The notes beneath the pieces are model-generated. The model saw only the letters and a list, made by a program, of their open reading frames with translations, was not told where the DNA came from and ran no database searches. This document shows, in pieces, positions 45,461 to 56,289 of a stretch of 64,000 nucleotides of DNA. The stretch's first letter is position 1. The number at the start of each line of letters is the position of its first letter. The position numbers were made by a program, and so were the translations under genes. The stretch is from Orientallactaga sibirica (Eukaryota > Chordata > Mammalia > Rodentia > Dipodidae), in the NCBI GenBank assembly GCA_036365145.1, contig JAEOAD010000982.1:4118001-4182000 (forward strand), in the 5' to 3' direction.

Positions 45461-45770
45461 GGCCTACATATACACATATGCATAACCCCTTCTGCATACA
45501 CACACATGTTCCAGCACACATGAGTGTGAATACACACATATGCATACCACACATGTAAGTAAACAATCCCAGACAGCTCCTTTGCATTGTCCACCTTATG
45601 GAAGACACGATCTCTGATCCAAGAAACAGCTTATCAGTAACCACCAAATCTTCCTGGCCTTACTCTTGGACTTCCTGATCTTCAGAACTGTGAGAAATCA
45701 AATGTCTGTTATTTATAAGCCACTCCATCTATGGTATTTTGTCATTGTAGTTTGGACATGCTAAGATAGC

Positions 45771-47175
45771 TGGGAATGTGGGCCTAAGACATTGGCCCCC
45801 AAGCTACACTCCTGCTTCCTATGCCTGTGAGGAATCCTCAAATCACCACGGGGCAGGTACACCAACCATCCTTGGAAGGAAAGAAAAAATATGCCAGCCC
45901 AAAGCAAAGGCACGAAGAATTTTCCATCCACACATTCTTCTAAGAAATCTTGATAGGAACCTAATGGGATGCAAGATGTTTATTAATTTTCTTTGGGGCC
46001 TTCAGACAATAAGCATGTGCTAATTTCTGCAACTGAATAGCAGAATCAAAACCTGCTACTTGCTTAGTAATTATATAGTACACTGTATTGTACAGTTGTT
46101 CCATGCTTTGTGGGGGGAGAAGCAAGAAAAAAACGTTGCAAGTACTAATTCTTTGCCTTGTCATTTTGAAGGCAAAGAGTCTATATTTTGTATTCAAAGA
46201 AAACATGTTTAGTGATGTGGGCATTTTTTTTTTGTTTGTCCTTGAACAAGGCTTTTGTGAAAGCACTCTGTTGAGTGCATACTGATGCTACAGACAGGTG
46301 AAGCCAAAGAGGCCCACGTCTTATATAACCCAGCATTGGTAAACAGCCCATCTAACTCAGAGGCCTCCTGAATCTCGATTGCTGACCCTGGATGATAGTA
46401 ACACTGAGTAAGGAATTCAGAAATAAGGATGTCGAGGGCATAAATTGGAACCTCAAATACCGCACGAAGAGTGGGACAGAGCTGAAACTAATAATGCAAC
46501 AGAAAAGTCATTTTGAAAAGCCCACCACTATCATATTCTGAACTTGTCTTTTCCATTGGATTTTCTGTCCATGTCTCTTGCTCTTATTCCTTCCATGTTT
46601 TTGGTGGGTACAAAGTAAGGTGACCCTCAACGAGGTCCTTTTATAACCCCCTCACATTGAGTGTAAGCCCTGTGCCTAGCCACTAATGAACAGAATACAG
46701 CAAAGGGAGGGGGGCGTTTTATAGAATTCCACCTTGGCAGGCTGTGGGAAGACTCTCCCATGGGGCTTTGAAGAAGTGAGCTGCCCTGTTGGGAGGGGAT
46801 CTGTGAAGGCCTGACAAAGGGCTGTATGGAAAGGAATACAGGAGGCCTTTAGGAGTGACAATGATTCCAGCTGACAGCCAACAAGCAATTTAGAGAACTG
46901 AGTGCTATAGCACCAAGAAACAGGTGTACCTACACAAAGTGAACTTGGAGGAAGAAAGGAATGGAACACAGACAACATCCTCATGGCAGCTTTGTGAGAG
47001 CCTCAGCAAAGGGCTTCTGAACCACAGAAGCGGTGAAAGAATAAAAATGTGTAGTCCTGAGCCACTGTGTATGTAGTAACCTGACAGCACTAGGAAATGA
47101 AGACAGCACTCTCAGTATTAGTCTGACTTTGTAAGTCCCTCCCTATTTATGTCTCATCCACATTTCCCTATTTTG
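45771..47175. other. No gene seen
   Basis: Unassigned for about 1.4 kb. The frames are about 100 codons or less and unfamiliar. Confidence 0.45.
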
Positions 47176-47556
47176 CTACTACATAATTTGGATGTGCAAC
47201 ATCCCACAAAGGGATGTATTTTGCAACATGTTCCTCAGCCTATAATACCACTGGGAAGTGGTAGAACTTCTAAAAGGTACGGCTTAATGGAAGTCTTTGG
47301 GGAAAATTCCTTTAACAAGCCTAGTGGAACCATTTTCTGTCTGTTTCCGGGCAGGCTGAATTGATGGCTTTGCTCCACCACGTGCTCACTCATCACAGAC
47401 ATGCTGACTCATCACAGAACCAAAAACATGGACTGAGGTTGTCTGTCCAACTATAGGCAAAAACTTTCAAAAGTGTGAGGCGAGACCTTTCCTCTTTTAA
47501 AGTTAATTCTTTCAGGTATTTTGTTACAGGGGTGAAAAGGTGATTAACATTTGCCT
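47176..47556 (+). mobile_element. MaLR-type LTR (MST/MLT1-like), old
   Basis: TGGATGTGCAACATCCCACAAAGG, GGAAGTGGTAGAACTTC, GGCTTTGCTCCACCACGTGC, then CTTTCCTCTTTTAAAG and TTCAGGTATTTTGTTACAG. It is eroded but has the correct order. Confidence 0.72.
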
Positions 47557-47734
47557 CATCTTTGAAAGAAGTGTTCAAAGTACCCTCTTTCCTTAAATAT
47601 TCATACTCAGATTTATCCAGAACATCAAAGAGAAGTGCTTATGAATCTCTGATAATTTAATAATGAGACACTAATGACCTTAATATACACTCAATATAGA
47701 GTCATACTGTTCTAATAGAAAATGTCAGTATTAG

Positions 47735-47919
47735 AGCTGGAGAGATGGCTTGGAGGTTAAGGCTCACACATGTGAAGCCTAAGGACCCAGGTTTAATTTC
47801 CAATGCCCATGGAAGCCAGATGCACAAGGTAGTACATGCATCTGAACATCGGGAGTTCATTTGCAGTAGCTAGAAGCCCTGGCATGCCCATTCCCTCTCT
47901 ATATCTGCCTCTCTCTCTG

Positions 47920-47967
<48 letters not shown>

Positions 47968-47981
47968 GTAAATAAATAAAA
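47735..47981 (+). mobile_element. DIP SINE with (AC)n
   Basis: GAGCTGGAGAGATGGCTTGG head, TGGAAGCCAGATGCACAAGG, GGAGTTCATTTGCAGTAGC, then (AC)n 47923-47967 in place of part of the CT region, and an AAATAAATAAA tail. Confidence 0.9.
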
Positions 47982-48231
47982 AATATTATTGAATCCTTGG
48001 ATTACTTGATATAGAGAAAACAAGAAATGAGCACAAAACCATCTACTAATCACATATGTATGGGAAATGGTGAGGAAAGTAAAATTCAGCAAATTCCTGT
48101 ATTTCAGAAGTTTTAGGGACTTTAACATGCTAATGGACCATGTGCATCCACAGGAGAAAGACCAGGGCACAACATTTACATATCACTTACAGAAACATTT
48201 CAAACATTTCACTACCTTTTATTTAGTTTAT

Positions 48232-48286
<55 letters not shown>

Positions 48287-48418
48287 TTATGAAAGAGAGA
48301 GAGAGCGAGAAATCCCACAGGATACGATCCCTATAGGACACACATGCAGATTATACACACATATATATTCAGATTACATGCATACATAACTTTATGTGAA
48401 GGTGAGTAGAACACACAC
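47982..48418. other. No gene seen; GT microsatellite
   Basis: Contains (GT)n at 48231-48282, about 26 units. Otherwise unassigned. Confidence 0.5.
48231..48282. repeat. (GT)n microsatellite
   Basis: About 26 uninterrupted GT units. Confidence 0.97.
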
Positions 48419-48682
48419 AAATATAATGATGTCTATAAACAATAGCTATATTCATAGCTATTATATAACAATGAGTTTAAGGATGTTTGCCTCTATAATT
48501 TGAGTTGTTTGCACATATTTTTTTAAATGTTATTAAAAAATAGGAAGCCAAGTATGATGGCTCATACCTGTAATCCAAGTAGGCTAAGATAGGAGGATCA
48601 CCATGAGTTTGAAGCCAGCCTGGGCTACAGAGTGTGTTCTGGGACAGCCTGGTCTATAGTGAGATTTTGTCTCAAAACAACC
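48419..48682 (+). repeat. Repeated composite unit, copy 2 (flank + B1)
   Basis: ATATAATGATGTCTATAAAC through AAATGTTATTAAAAAATAGG runs into a B1 from about 48547. It pairs with 32833-33107, and the junction with B1 sits at the same place in both. Confidence 0.8.
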
Positions 48683-48796
48683 ACAAATACATAAGAAAAG
48701 AAGTAGTTATGTTGACTACCCAGCACACATCTACCTAAACTAAATGCAAAGTTCTTTTTTCACTCAGAATACACTCAGATCAATTGATTCTGATCT

Positions 48797-48978
48797 TGTT
48801 TGTTTGTTTGTTTGTTTGTTTGTTTGTTTTGTTTTGTTTTTCAAGGTAGGATCTTCCTGTAGCCAAGGCTGACCTGGGATTCACTATGTAGTCTTAGGCT
48901 GGCCTCAAACTCACAGCAATTCTCCTACCTCTGCTCCCAAGTGCTGGGATTAAAGGTGTGTGCCATCATGATCTGGCC
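48797..48978 (-). mobile_element. B1 SINE, antisense, with (TTTG)n tail
   Basis: (TTTG)n 48797-48840 is the complement of an (AAAC)n tail. It is followed by AAGGTAGGATCTTCCTGTAGCC, GGCTGGCCTCAAACTCACAGC and GCTGGGATTAAAGGTGTGTGCC. Confidence 0.92.
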
Positions 48979-49066
48979 AGATCAATTAATTCTTTCAGTA
49001 TTCAAAAGATGCCTACAGATTTCTACAAAGCATAAGCCCCAACCATACATTAAAAATAAAACTAAA

Positions 49067-49370
49067 GGGCTGGAGAGATGGTTTAGGGGTTAAGGTGCCT
49101 GCCTCCTAAGCCTAAGAACACTGGTTCCAATCTCCAGCGGTTCCAATCTCCAGCGGTTCCAATTTCCAGGTCCCACGTTTAGCCAGATGGAAAGTGATGC
49201 AAGGGCGCAATGCCACATTTGACCACAAGGGGGCACACACATCTGGATTTCATTCCAGGCAGCTGACACACTGCTGGCGCGCCCATCTCTGTCTTCCTCT
49301 CTCTCTGTCTCTGTCTCTCTGTGTGTTTCTCTCCAAAACAATAATAAAAAATAAAAAATAAAGTTTAAAA
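49067..49370 (+). mobile_element. DIP SINE with exact TSD and triplicated B box
   Basis: The duplication AAAATAAAACTAAA flanks it exactly (49053-49066, 49371-49384). Inside, the 16-bp unit GGTTCCAATCTCCAGC occurs at 49123-49138 and 49139-49154 and, with changes, at 49155-49170. That places three B-box-like motifs in tandem. Confidence 0.94.
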
Positions 49371-49571
49371 AAAATAAAACTAAATACACATCTTTGGCAT
49401 GATAGGGCCATACAAAAATTTTATCCAATTGAACTGTGATGTCACATTTATTGGGTGAAATTTGTCATCTGGTGTTATATTTGCTATAATGAGACAATAA
49501 TACCATGATCAAAGTTAATCATTAAACTATGGTAAATATCAAAATACTAAGATTCTTTTTTTCTTCTGATC

Positions 49572-49690
49572 TTTTTTTGAGATGGTGTTTCATTATGTAG
49601 TCCAGGTCATCCTTAAACTCTTGATCTTCCTTCCCTTGTACATCTATCAGTTGAAGTGGCTGCAGGATATGCCACCACACCTATCTTTGT
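49572..49690 (-). mobile_element. B1 SINE, antisense, old
   Basis: TTTTTTTGAGATGGTGTTTC, ATGTAGTCCAGGTCATCC and ATATGCCACCACACC. Confidence 0.72.
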
Positions 49691-50199
49691 GATTCCTTCT
49701 ATACCTAACATTGAGTTCTAAATACACTGTAATGAGAGAGAGACATTTTATCCATGATGTTTTTTCTTTCCTATCCTCCCATTATTTGTGATCCCGGATG
49801 ATTTCCTAACAACTCCCTTTTCCCCAGCACTTTTCTTGCCTTCCCAAAATTCCAAATGACAATGTGAATTTGTCATAAAGCTTTTATGTTGCCCATTGTA
49901 CATACCTGCTACCCATATATGTATGCCTTTCAAACCTCTATATAAGGAAGGTGGTTTACACTTGAATTTATGTCCTTTCCAAAGCCTTCACAGTAAGGCA
50001 TCCCTTTTCTGGCAGTTTCCTATGGCACAAGAAGATTCTCTTATTATTATACCAAGCTATTTTTAATCATTGTGGAGAGGCCAGACATCAATATCCATTA
50101 GTTATTAGTTTTCCTAATATGTTGGAAATAGTTCATTATTTTAGATAATGAGCCACCAAAAGGCTTAACTTTCTTTGATCATTAAAAATAAAATGTGAA
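49691..50199. other. No gene seen
   Basis: Unassigned sequence. Confidence 0.45.
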
Positions 50200-50275
50200 G
50201 GCTGGAGAATAGTTCAGGTTAGCATATGTGAGACCATGAGCTTGATCCCTAGCACTGCAAATAATAATAACAATG
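50200..50275 (+). mobile_element. ID-type SINE
   Basis: GGCTGGAGAATAGTTCAGG, then CTTGATCCCTAGCACTGC and an (AAT)n tail. Confidence 0.72.
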
Positions 50276-50300
50276 ATAATTACTCAATATCAATGCCAGA

Positions 50301-50455
50301 GACAAGTGTGGTAGTGATGTACACCTTTAATCCCAGCACTCAGGAGGCTGAGGTAGGAAGATTGCTGTGAGTTTGAGGCAAACCTGAGACTACATAGTGA
50401 ATTCCTGGTCAGTCTGGGCTAGAGCGAAACCCTACCTTGAACCCCCCAAAAAAAA
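50301..50455 (+). mobile_element. B1 SINE with exact TSD
   Basis: GACAAGTGTGGTAGTGATG, CCCAGCACTCAGGAGGCTG, ACTACATAGTGAATTCCTGG and a C6/A9 end. The exact duplication ATCAATGCCAGA lies at 50289-50300 and 50456-50467. Confidence 0.94.
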
Positions 50456-50608
50456 ATCAATGCCAGAAAATCTCCCACCACTTTGTCAGAGTACTAAAAA
50501 TATCAGAATATTTCATTTACTCCTTCTAAAATAGAAGCCTTTTGTGCACAGAATGCCCATATCGATACACAACCACATTAACAAAGAACAAAACAAAACA
50601 ATTAGCAG

Positions 50609-50815
50609 GCTGGGGATATAACTCAGTTTATAGTGTATTTGCCTAACATACACAAAGACCTGGCTTCTATATGAACACCACAGAAATCAAGCATGGTGGT
50701 GGTTGCCTACAATCCTAGCACTTGGAAGGTAGAGGCAGAACAAGTTCAAGATCATTCTTAGCTACACAGAGGGTTTGAGGCCAGCCTGGAATATATGAGA
50801 CCCTGCCAAAGAAAA
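50609..50815 (+). mobile_element. B4-type SINE (ID head + B1)
   Basis: CAGGCTGGGGATATAACTCAG head (50606 on), ACCTGGCTTCTATATGAAC, then a B1 half with GCATGGTGGTGGTTGCC and GGCCAGCCTGGAATATATG. Confidence 0.78.
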
Positions 50816-52531
50816 GAAATGAAAAGAGAAAAGAAGAGGAAAGACAGAAGGGGAAAGAAAATTAGGTATTTTCTACCAATAAACAAGCAATCAATTACAT
50901 CCCAAATTATCATATTATTAGGTTAAAATCTCTTTACTTTCACCAATTAATCAATTTCCTATACAAAATGATTTATGTCCAATTCCTGAAAGGCGAAACA
51001 GCCTCTAAAAATATCATCATTTGGGCTTTATCAGGTACTTTCAAAAGTATAACTCACCAACTGTCAGAATAATGTCACAGTGAGAGGGAAGAATATTTAT
51101 GGTAGATCTTTTCTCGCATCATAAATTTCACAGGAACGAGGAAATTCATTTCCTACACAGCAGAGAATACTGATGAAATTTTCTGAGGTGGGAACTGTCA
51201 ATTTTGGTGACATTAGGGGATTTCAACTATAATAAAAAAATGAAAAGCACAACTCCTAAAAGAATCTATGGTCATATATTTCTCCTTCCCCGTTAAAATT
51301 GAAATTTATATCAAAAGAATTAAATAGAAGAAACCAGTACTCTAAAAGCAGTGACCTAGGTGTCAGCAGGGATGTGCAAGGTTTCAGACAGTGCGCGGTT
51401 CCTTCTTAGTCTGGAAGTAGATCTGCACACTCCTTCCTCTCTATTAAATACTTAGAATGCATGAGACAATATGGCCAAATCTGTGCCTGAGAACGGAGCC
51501 ACCATGCAGAAGAGAAATATTGTAGTATATCATATGCACTATGGATAAAACTATGGCCTGAAGATGCCCTGACCATGACCATTCTGCTCAAATGAAATTG
51601 GAAGAAAATATATTTGCAGTACCCCTTCAGAGTAGCTTCTGGAAAAAAAATGGGAATTGAAAAAGGAAAGATACATTACCCCGGAAGAGGGTAGGGGAAA
51701 TGTTGTCAGCATTAACCTCAACACAGTTACAACTCACAGGTTGTGTCTACAAGCAAGAATAAAATGAGTACAACCAACGAAAGCTTATTCACATTCTCTG
51801 TGGCCTTGGTGTGTGAGGGACCAGGGTTCCTGCTGAGCAGCCGGCCGTGGGAAAGCAGAACAACTTAATCTTTTGGACATGTTTAACTCTGTTCTGTGCA
51901 AGACGACTTCACACCTGAAATGAAGCAACGTGGGAAGGATTTACCTTGATGGCATTTCCTGGGGTAGCTTTAAATAAGATACCATTTAAATGGGAGAAGA
52001 GGCAAACAAATAAAGAAATAATTCACAGGAGTTGTTTGATACATTCTGGAAGCCAATAAAATGTAATACTGGTGCCTTTAGAAAGAAATACTTCCATTTC
52101 TGCATTGCTTAACTGTGTTGTTGAAGAAACCTATGACAATATTCCACTGGCCCTCTAAAGTTCCTTTGAAATGCAGCTGGGATCATTCTTTGAATTATAA
52201 TTCCAAAGTTTTCACACCATAAATAACTTCAACAAGTCTAGAGGAGTCCTATTATTTTTCTCTTTACAATGACTGTCTATTGCTTTTGCTGCACTGATAT
52301 TTTATTTTGGTCTTGGAATAGATGGTGCTTTCATTTCTAGTTCCAAGTGTCAGAAGTTCTACTGACAGCCTTAGGTCAACCATCTCTTCTAACAAGTATC
52401 TGTGGGTTAGCTTCTCCTCCTCTTTTTTTTAATTTTTATTATTATTATTTTAAAAAATTTAAAAAAACCACCTCTAGCTGAGAAATACCAGCCAGAAACA
52501 AGAGCACTTCCTGGTGGATACATGTGACATC
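50816..52531. other. Unassigned block; no gene seen
   Basis: About 1.7 kb with no recognised repeat or gene. Several AT-rich runs occur near 52425-52465. Confidence 0.45.
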
Positions 52532-52541
52532 TAAACAGCAA

Positions 52542-52775
52542 TGTGGGACCGGACGGATGCCTCAGTGGTTAAGGTGCTTGCTTGTGAAGCCTAAGGACCC
52601 AGGTCCAATCCCTAGGACGCACGTAAACCAGATGTCCAAGGTGGTGCATGCATCTGGAATTCATTTGCAGTGGCTGAAGGCCCTGGTGCTCCCATTCTCT
52701 CTCTCTCTCTCTCTCTCCCTCTCCCTCTCCCTCTAATAAATAAATAAATAAATATTATAAATAAATAAAATATTT
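52542..52775 (+). mobile_element. DIP SINE with TSD
   Basis: Head GGACCGGACGGATGCCTCAG, core CATCTGGAATTCATTTGCAG, CT and (CCCTCT) stretch, (AAAT)n tail. TAAACAGCAA is repeated exactly at 52532-52541 and 52776-52785. Confidence 0.92.
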
Positions 52776-52820
52776 TAAACAGCAACACAGGCAGCTTCTT
52801 CTCCATCAAGAAGATATGGT

Positions 52821-52989
52821 CGCTGGGAGTGGTGGTGCACACCTTTAATCCCAGCACTCTGGAGACAGAGGTAGGAGGATCACTGTGAGTTCCAGGCCAC
52901 CCTGAGACTACATAGTTAATTCCAGGTCACCCTGAGCCAGAGTGAGACCCTACCTCAACCACCCCCCCCACACACACAAGAAAAAAAAC
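52821..52989 (+). mobile_element. B1 SINE
   Basis: CGCTGGGAGTGGTGGTGCAC, GGAGACAGAGGTAGGAGG, CATAGTTAATTCCAGGTCACC, ending in C-rich and A-rich tracts. ATATGGT flanks it on both sides (52814-52820, 52990-52996). Confidence 0.9.
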
Positions 52990-53061
52990 ATATGGTGAGG
53001 ATAAAGGAGACTATATAGGGCATCATGGAAACATGAATTCTTTCCAAAATCAATACAGGAA

Positions 53062-53215
53062 GGCTGGGGATGTACTCAGAGGGTAGAGTACTTGCCTAGC
53101 ATGATCAAAGTACTGTGTTTAATCTGCAGCACCACATAAACTGGCTGTAGTGGTGCATAAGAGTTCAAGGTCATCTTCACTTACACAGTAAGTTCAACCC
53201 CTGGGCTATAAAAAT
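53062..53215 (+). mobile_element. B4-type SINE (ID head + short B1)
   Basis: AGGCTGGGGATGTACTCAGAGG, TGTTTAATCTGCAGCACCAC, then TAGTGGTGCATAAGAGTTC and ACACAGTAAGTTCAACCCC. Confidence 0.72.
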
Positions 53216-53274
53216 TGGTATAAACCAGAACTGAATGCAGTGGATGGCTGTCCTATCTATTAAAGGCTATTTAA

Positions 53275-53496
53275 AGACTTAGGAGATAGCTCAGTGGGTG
53301 AAGTGCTTGTTTCACAAGTATGAAACCCTGAGTTCAGATCCCCAGCACCCACATAAATGCCAGGGGGGCACACCTGTAATCCTAGTATAGGAAAGGCAAA
53401 GACAAGGGGATCCCTGAGGACTGCTGGCTAGTTAATCTAGGTGAGTCAGTGACATCCAGGTTCAGTGAGAGATCCTGTCTGAAAAAAATACAGTGG
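53275..53496 (+). mobile_element. B4 SINE, left part (host of the RPL36A nest)
   Basis: GGAGATAGCTCAGTGGGTG, GAGTTCAGATCCCCAGCACCC, GAGTCAGTGACATCCAGG and GAGATCCTGTCTG. Its tail resumes after the nested insertions at 54403 (TCAGTGG...ACAACTGACATTGACCTC). Confidence 0.85.
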
Positions 53497-53755
53497 GGCT
53501 GGAGAGATGGCTTAGCGGTTAAGCGCTTGCCTGTGAAGCCTAAGGACCCCGTTTCAAGGCTTGATTCCCCAGGACCCACGTAAGCCAGATGTACGACGTG
53601 GCACATGCATCTGGAGTTCGTTTGCAGTGGCTGGAGGCCCTGGCGTGCCCATTCTGTCTCTTTCTCTCTCTGTCTCTCTCCTTCCCTGCCTGTTTCTGTA
53701 TCTCTCTTACAAATAAATGAATAAAAGAAATTAGAAAAAAAAAAACAAAGCTTTA
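53497..53755 (+). mobile_element. DIP SINE at the 5' edge of the RPL36A pseudogene
   Basis: GGCTGGAGAGATGGCTTAGC, GTAAGCCAGATGTACGACG, CATCTGGAGTTCG and CT-rich stretch, tail AAATAAATGAATAAAAG. The exact 15-bp duplication AAAAAAATACAGTGG lies at 53482-53496 and 53756-53770. It reused the site at which the pseudogene itself had landed. Confidence 0.94.
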
Positions 53756-53770
53756 AAAAAAATACAGTGG

Positions 53771-54402
53771 ATGACCCTACCTCTTTCAATGCTGACAGTA
53801 CTCCCACAAATATGGTGAATGTTCCTGAAACTCGCCAGACTTTTTATAAGAAATACAGCAAATACCAGCCCCACAAAGTGGAATGGTACAAGAACATAGC
53901 TTCTCTATCTTTAAGGAAAGCAGTGTTGTGGCTAGAAGCAGAATGGGTAGAGTGGGCAGACTAAGCCTATATTCCAGAACAAAAAGCTAAAACTACCAAG
54001 AATACTGTGCTGAAGTTTGAGTGTGTTGAGCAGTGTGTGCAGATCTAAGAGAAGCTAGCTATTAAGAGATGCAAGCATTTTGACCTAGGAGGAGATAAAA
54101 GAAAGGGCCAAGTGGGCTGGAGAGATGGCTTAATGGTTAATGTGCATGCCTATGAAGCCTAAGGACCCCGGTTTGATTCTCCAGGTCCCACGTAAGCCAG
54201 ATGGACAAGGGGGCACACGCATCTGAAGTTTGTTAGCAGTGGCTAGAGGTCCTGGCATGCCCATTCTCAGTCTCCCTCTCTCTGTCTCTAATAAATAAAT
54301 AAATAAAAATAAAATCTTAAAAAGAAAGAAAGGGCCAAATGATCCAGTTCTTAATTGATTTGATTATGAAAACAATAAAATCATGAGGTTATAGTCACTT
54401 CA
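53771..54402 (+). pseudogene. RPL36A: Processed pseudogene of ribosomal protein L36a (eL42)
   Basis: An intronless copy of the mRNA for a small zinc-binding protein of the 60S ribosomal subunit. The start ATG is at 53812. The first codons read [13 protein letters not shown], then QPHKV, matching the conserved N-terminus of the 106-residue family. Both cysteines of the first zinc-binding pair are replaced by tyrosine. A 2-base deletion near 53918 shifts the frame, and the read-through stops after about 50 codons. Further 3' sequence still shows CRSKR and KHFDLGGDK-like segments. A DIP SINE (54112-54324) splits the last codons from the body. An AATAAA at 54374 and an A-rich end (54402-54409) mark the mRNA 3' end. 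AAAAAAATACAGTGG before and AAAAAAATCAGTGG after (54403-54416) are its TSD. The parent could be RPL36A or RPL36AL; I cannot tell which. Not functional. Confidence 0.92.
54112..54324 (+). mobile_element. DIP SINE inside the RPL36A pseudogene
   Basis: GTGGGCTGGAGAGATGGCTTAATGG head, GTAAGCCAGATGGACAAGG, CATCTGAAGTTTG, CT-rich stretch, AAATAAATAAATAAAAAT tail. The duplication AAAGAAAGGGCCAA (54098-54111, 54325-54338) is pseudogene sequence, so the SINE came later. Confidence 0.95.
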
Positions 54403-54490
54403 AAAAAAATCAGTGGAAAGTGACTGAGAAAGACAACTGACATTGACCTCTTGCCTTCACACACTTGCTCATAAATGCACGTGTGCACCT

Positions 54491-54546
<56 letters not shown>

Positions 54547-54550
54547 GCCA
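54403..54550 (+). mobile_element. B4 SINE, right part, with AC/AG tail
   Basis: AAAAAAATCAGTGGAAAGTG, ACAACTGACATTGACCTC, CACACACTTGCTCAT, then (AC)n(AG)n at 54495-54545. This is the continuation of the B4 begun at 53275. Confidence 0.82.
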
Positions 54551-55426
54551 CTTGAAGTAGGAAGTTTAGAAGTAAGGAGTCTGCATCTAGGTAATTGAAG
54601 TGAAGTAAGAAACGGAGTTTTCTAACTTGCAAAACAGAGCATGGAAAACCCCAGAGCTAGTAAACACTATCGCCTGCTCCTTGCTGAGGTGGGTGGCCTC
54701 ACAGAAAGAAGCAAATTAGTGACTGGAAAGATATGGAGGCTGGTCTCTGAGAGTTCCAGTCATTGCTTCATGAACAATTTTCCAAACTTGCAGTTTGGAA
54801 ATACCAAACCAAATTTCTCCACAAATGTACTAATGATCCAAATGGCACATTAAGTTATGATCTATCTTTGGTTTTACTTTTTCTTTAAACTTTGGAATGT
54901 AAAGCCATTCACATTTCCAAGTTAATTTGTACTGTAGCAAAAGATGATCATGAACAGGTCTTGTCTATTTTAAGACCTGGGTTACAGAATATATTTTCAA
55001 TTAATGCTGCCAACAACAGAATGACCTAAAGAGGGAAGTTCAGGATTGCAGATATTTACAAAATAAATGAAATCACCAGGTTATGACTATAAAACTGGCA
55101 GGACTTAATACTACTTCAGCTTGAAGGAAAAATATTACATAATAAAATAAAATAAATGAAAATAATTTTTCATGAATGTCAGTAACTTAGATTTAACTTA
55201 GATTATATCATTCTGGTCATCTATATAAATTGCAATTTCTAATGGATCACCAAACATATGTCAGAGAACTTTCATTTCCAGTTGTGTACATTTATTATCA
55301 TGTGAAGGGCTAGAAAATTGGCATCTTAAAGTAAATATGAAAATGGGGATATAAACAGACCTTTGGAAAATGGATCATGGAAAGAAATCCTTAAGCAAAC
55401 TGCATCTTTCAAAACAGCAATTCGAG
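54551..55426. other. No gene seen
   Basis: AT-rich unassigned sequence, with an AAATAAAATAAAATAAATG stretch near 55141. Confidence 0.45.
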
Positions 55427-55497
55427 GTTTGGAGTGTAGCTTAATGGTTGAGTACATGCTGAGCATGCTGGAGGCCTATAGTTTAATCCCCAGTGTG
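55427..55497 (+). mobile_element. ID-type SINE
   Basis: GGTTTGGAGTGTAGCTTAATGG head and TATAGTTTAATCCCCAGTG B-box region. Confidence 0.75.
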
Positions 55498-55499
55498 AA

Positions 55500-55815
55500 A
55501 GTTAATACCTTAAGATCTTGAATCGTCTAGGACAAATCTTTGGCATCTCTGTAAAGGAATCTCCAGATTAGGTTAATTCAGGTGGAGTACCCATCCTACT
55601 GGGGTCCTAGAGTGATAAAAAAGGAGAACACTAGCTGAGCAGCCATATCCATAGCCCTCTGCTTCCTGATGGTGCATGCAATGTGACCAGCAGCTTCATG
55701 ATCCTGCTGCCATGCCCTCCCTGCCATGATGGATTGAATCTTCAAACCATGAGCCTTCCTTATGTTGCTTTAGGTCAGGTATGTTGTCATAGTGAGGAAA
55801 ATACCAATATACCCA
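55500..55815 (+). mobile_element. LTR, MaLR/ERVL-like, family B (copy 3)
   Basis: CCAGATTAGGTTAATTCAGG, GGGGTCCTAGAGTGATAAAA, CCCTCTGCTTCCTGATGG, ATGCAATGTGACCAGC and CCATGATGGATTGAATC, in the same order as the copy at 2690. Confidence 0.8.
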
Positions 55816-56289
55816 GTATCTCTCGTATCCCAAAAAGGTTTTATGATTGTTCAGTTGTACAAGTTGCAATATGTCATTCCTTGCTTAAAAGAAAAGGCCT
55901 GACATGTTCAATGTTAAGTACAGATATTTCAACAATTTAAGGGCAAAAAAAAAAAAAAAAAAAAAAAAGTTATGTGCCTGCAGCAGCAACTTTGTAATCA
56001 AAACACTCTGTGATTGCAATACTCTTTTTTTAAATTGATGTGTGCAAAATATGCATGTTTAACAGATATGCTGACCTGGGCACACAGAAATTACAGTACG
56101 TGGTAGGATGAAAATCTTATAGATCCTAGTAGACTGTCTAAAGCCAGCTCTAAACTTCCTGCTGCCTTAGATCATCAGTTTCAATGCAGTTGGATAGACT
56201 CACAGCTGCATTCATACCAATTTCACTCTAATTGTGTTTCCATGAAATTACACGGCATGGATTTTATTGCAATCAGGAGATGCCCACTG
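55816..56289. other. No gene seen; poly-A
   Basis: A 23-base A run at 55946-55968 is probably a retrocopy tail of unknown origin. Otherwise unassigned. Confidence 0.5.

Larger units (their letters stand above)
44725..45770 (+). mobile_element. MLT1-like LTR, split by two B4 SINEs
   Basis: Left part 44725-44860: AATTCTAACCACTCGGATG and AGATGAGGTGTTTTGGAG. Right part 45575-45770: CCTTACTCTTGGACTTCC, AGAACTGTGAGAAATCAAATG and TTATAAGCCACTCCATCTATGG, the typical MLT1 3' section. Two B4-type SINEs fill the gap. Confidence 0.78.

Noticed and set aside
53382..53807. 141-codon - strand open frame
   Set aside because: It is antisense to B4 and DIP SINE sequence.
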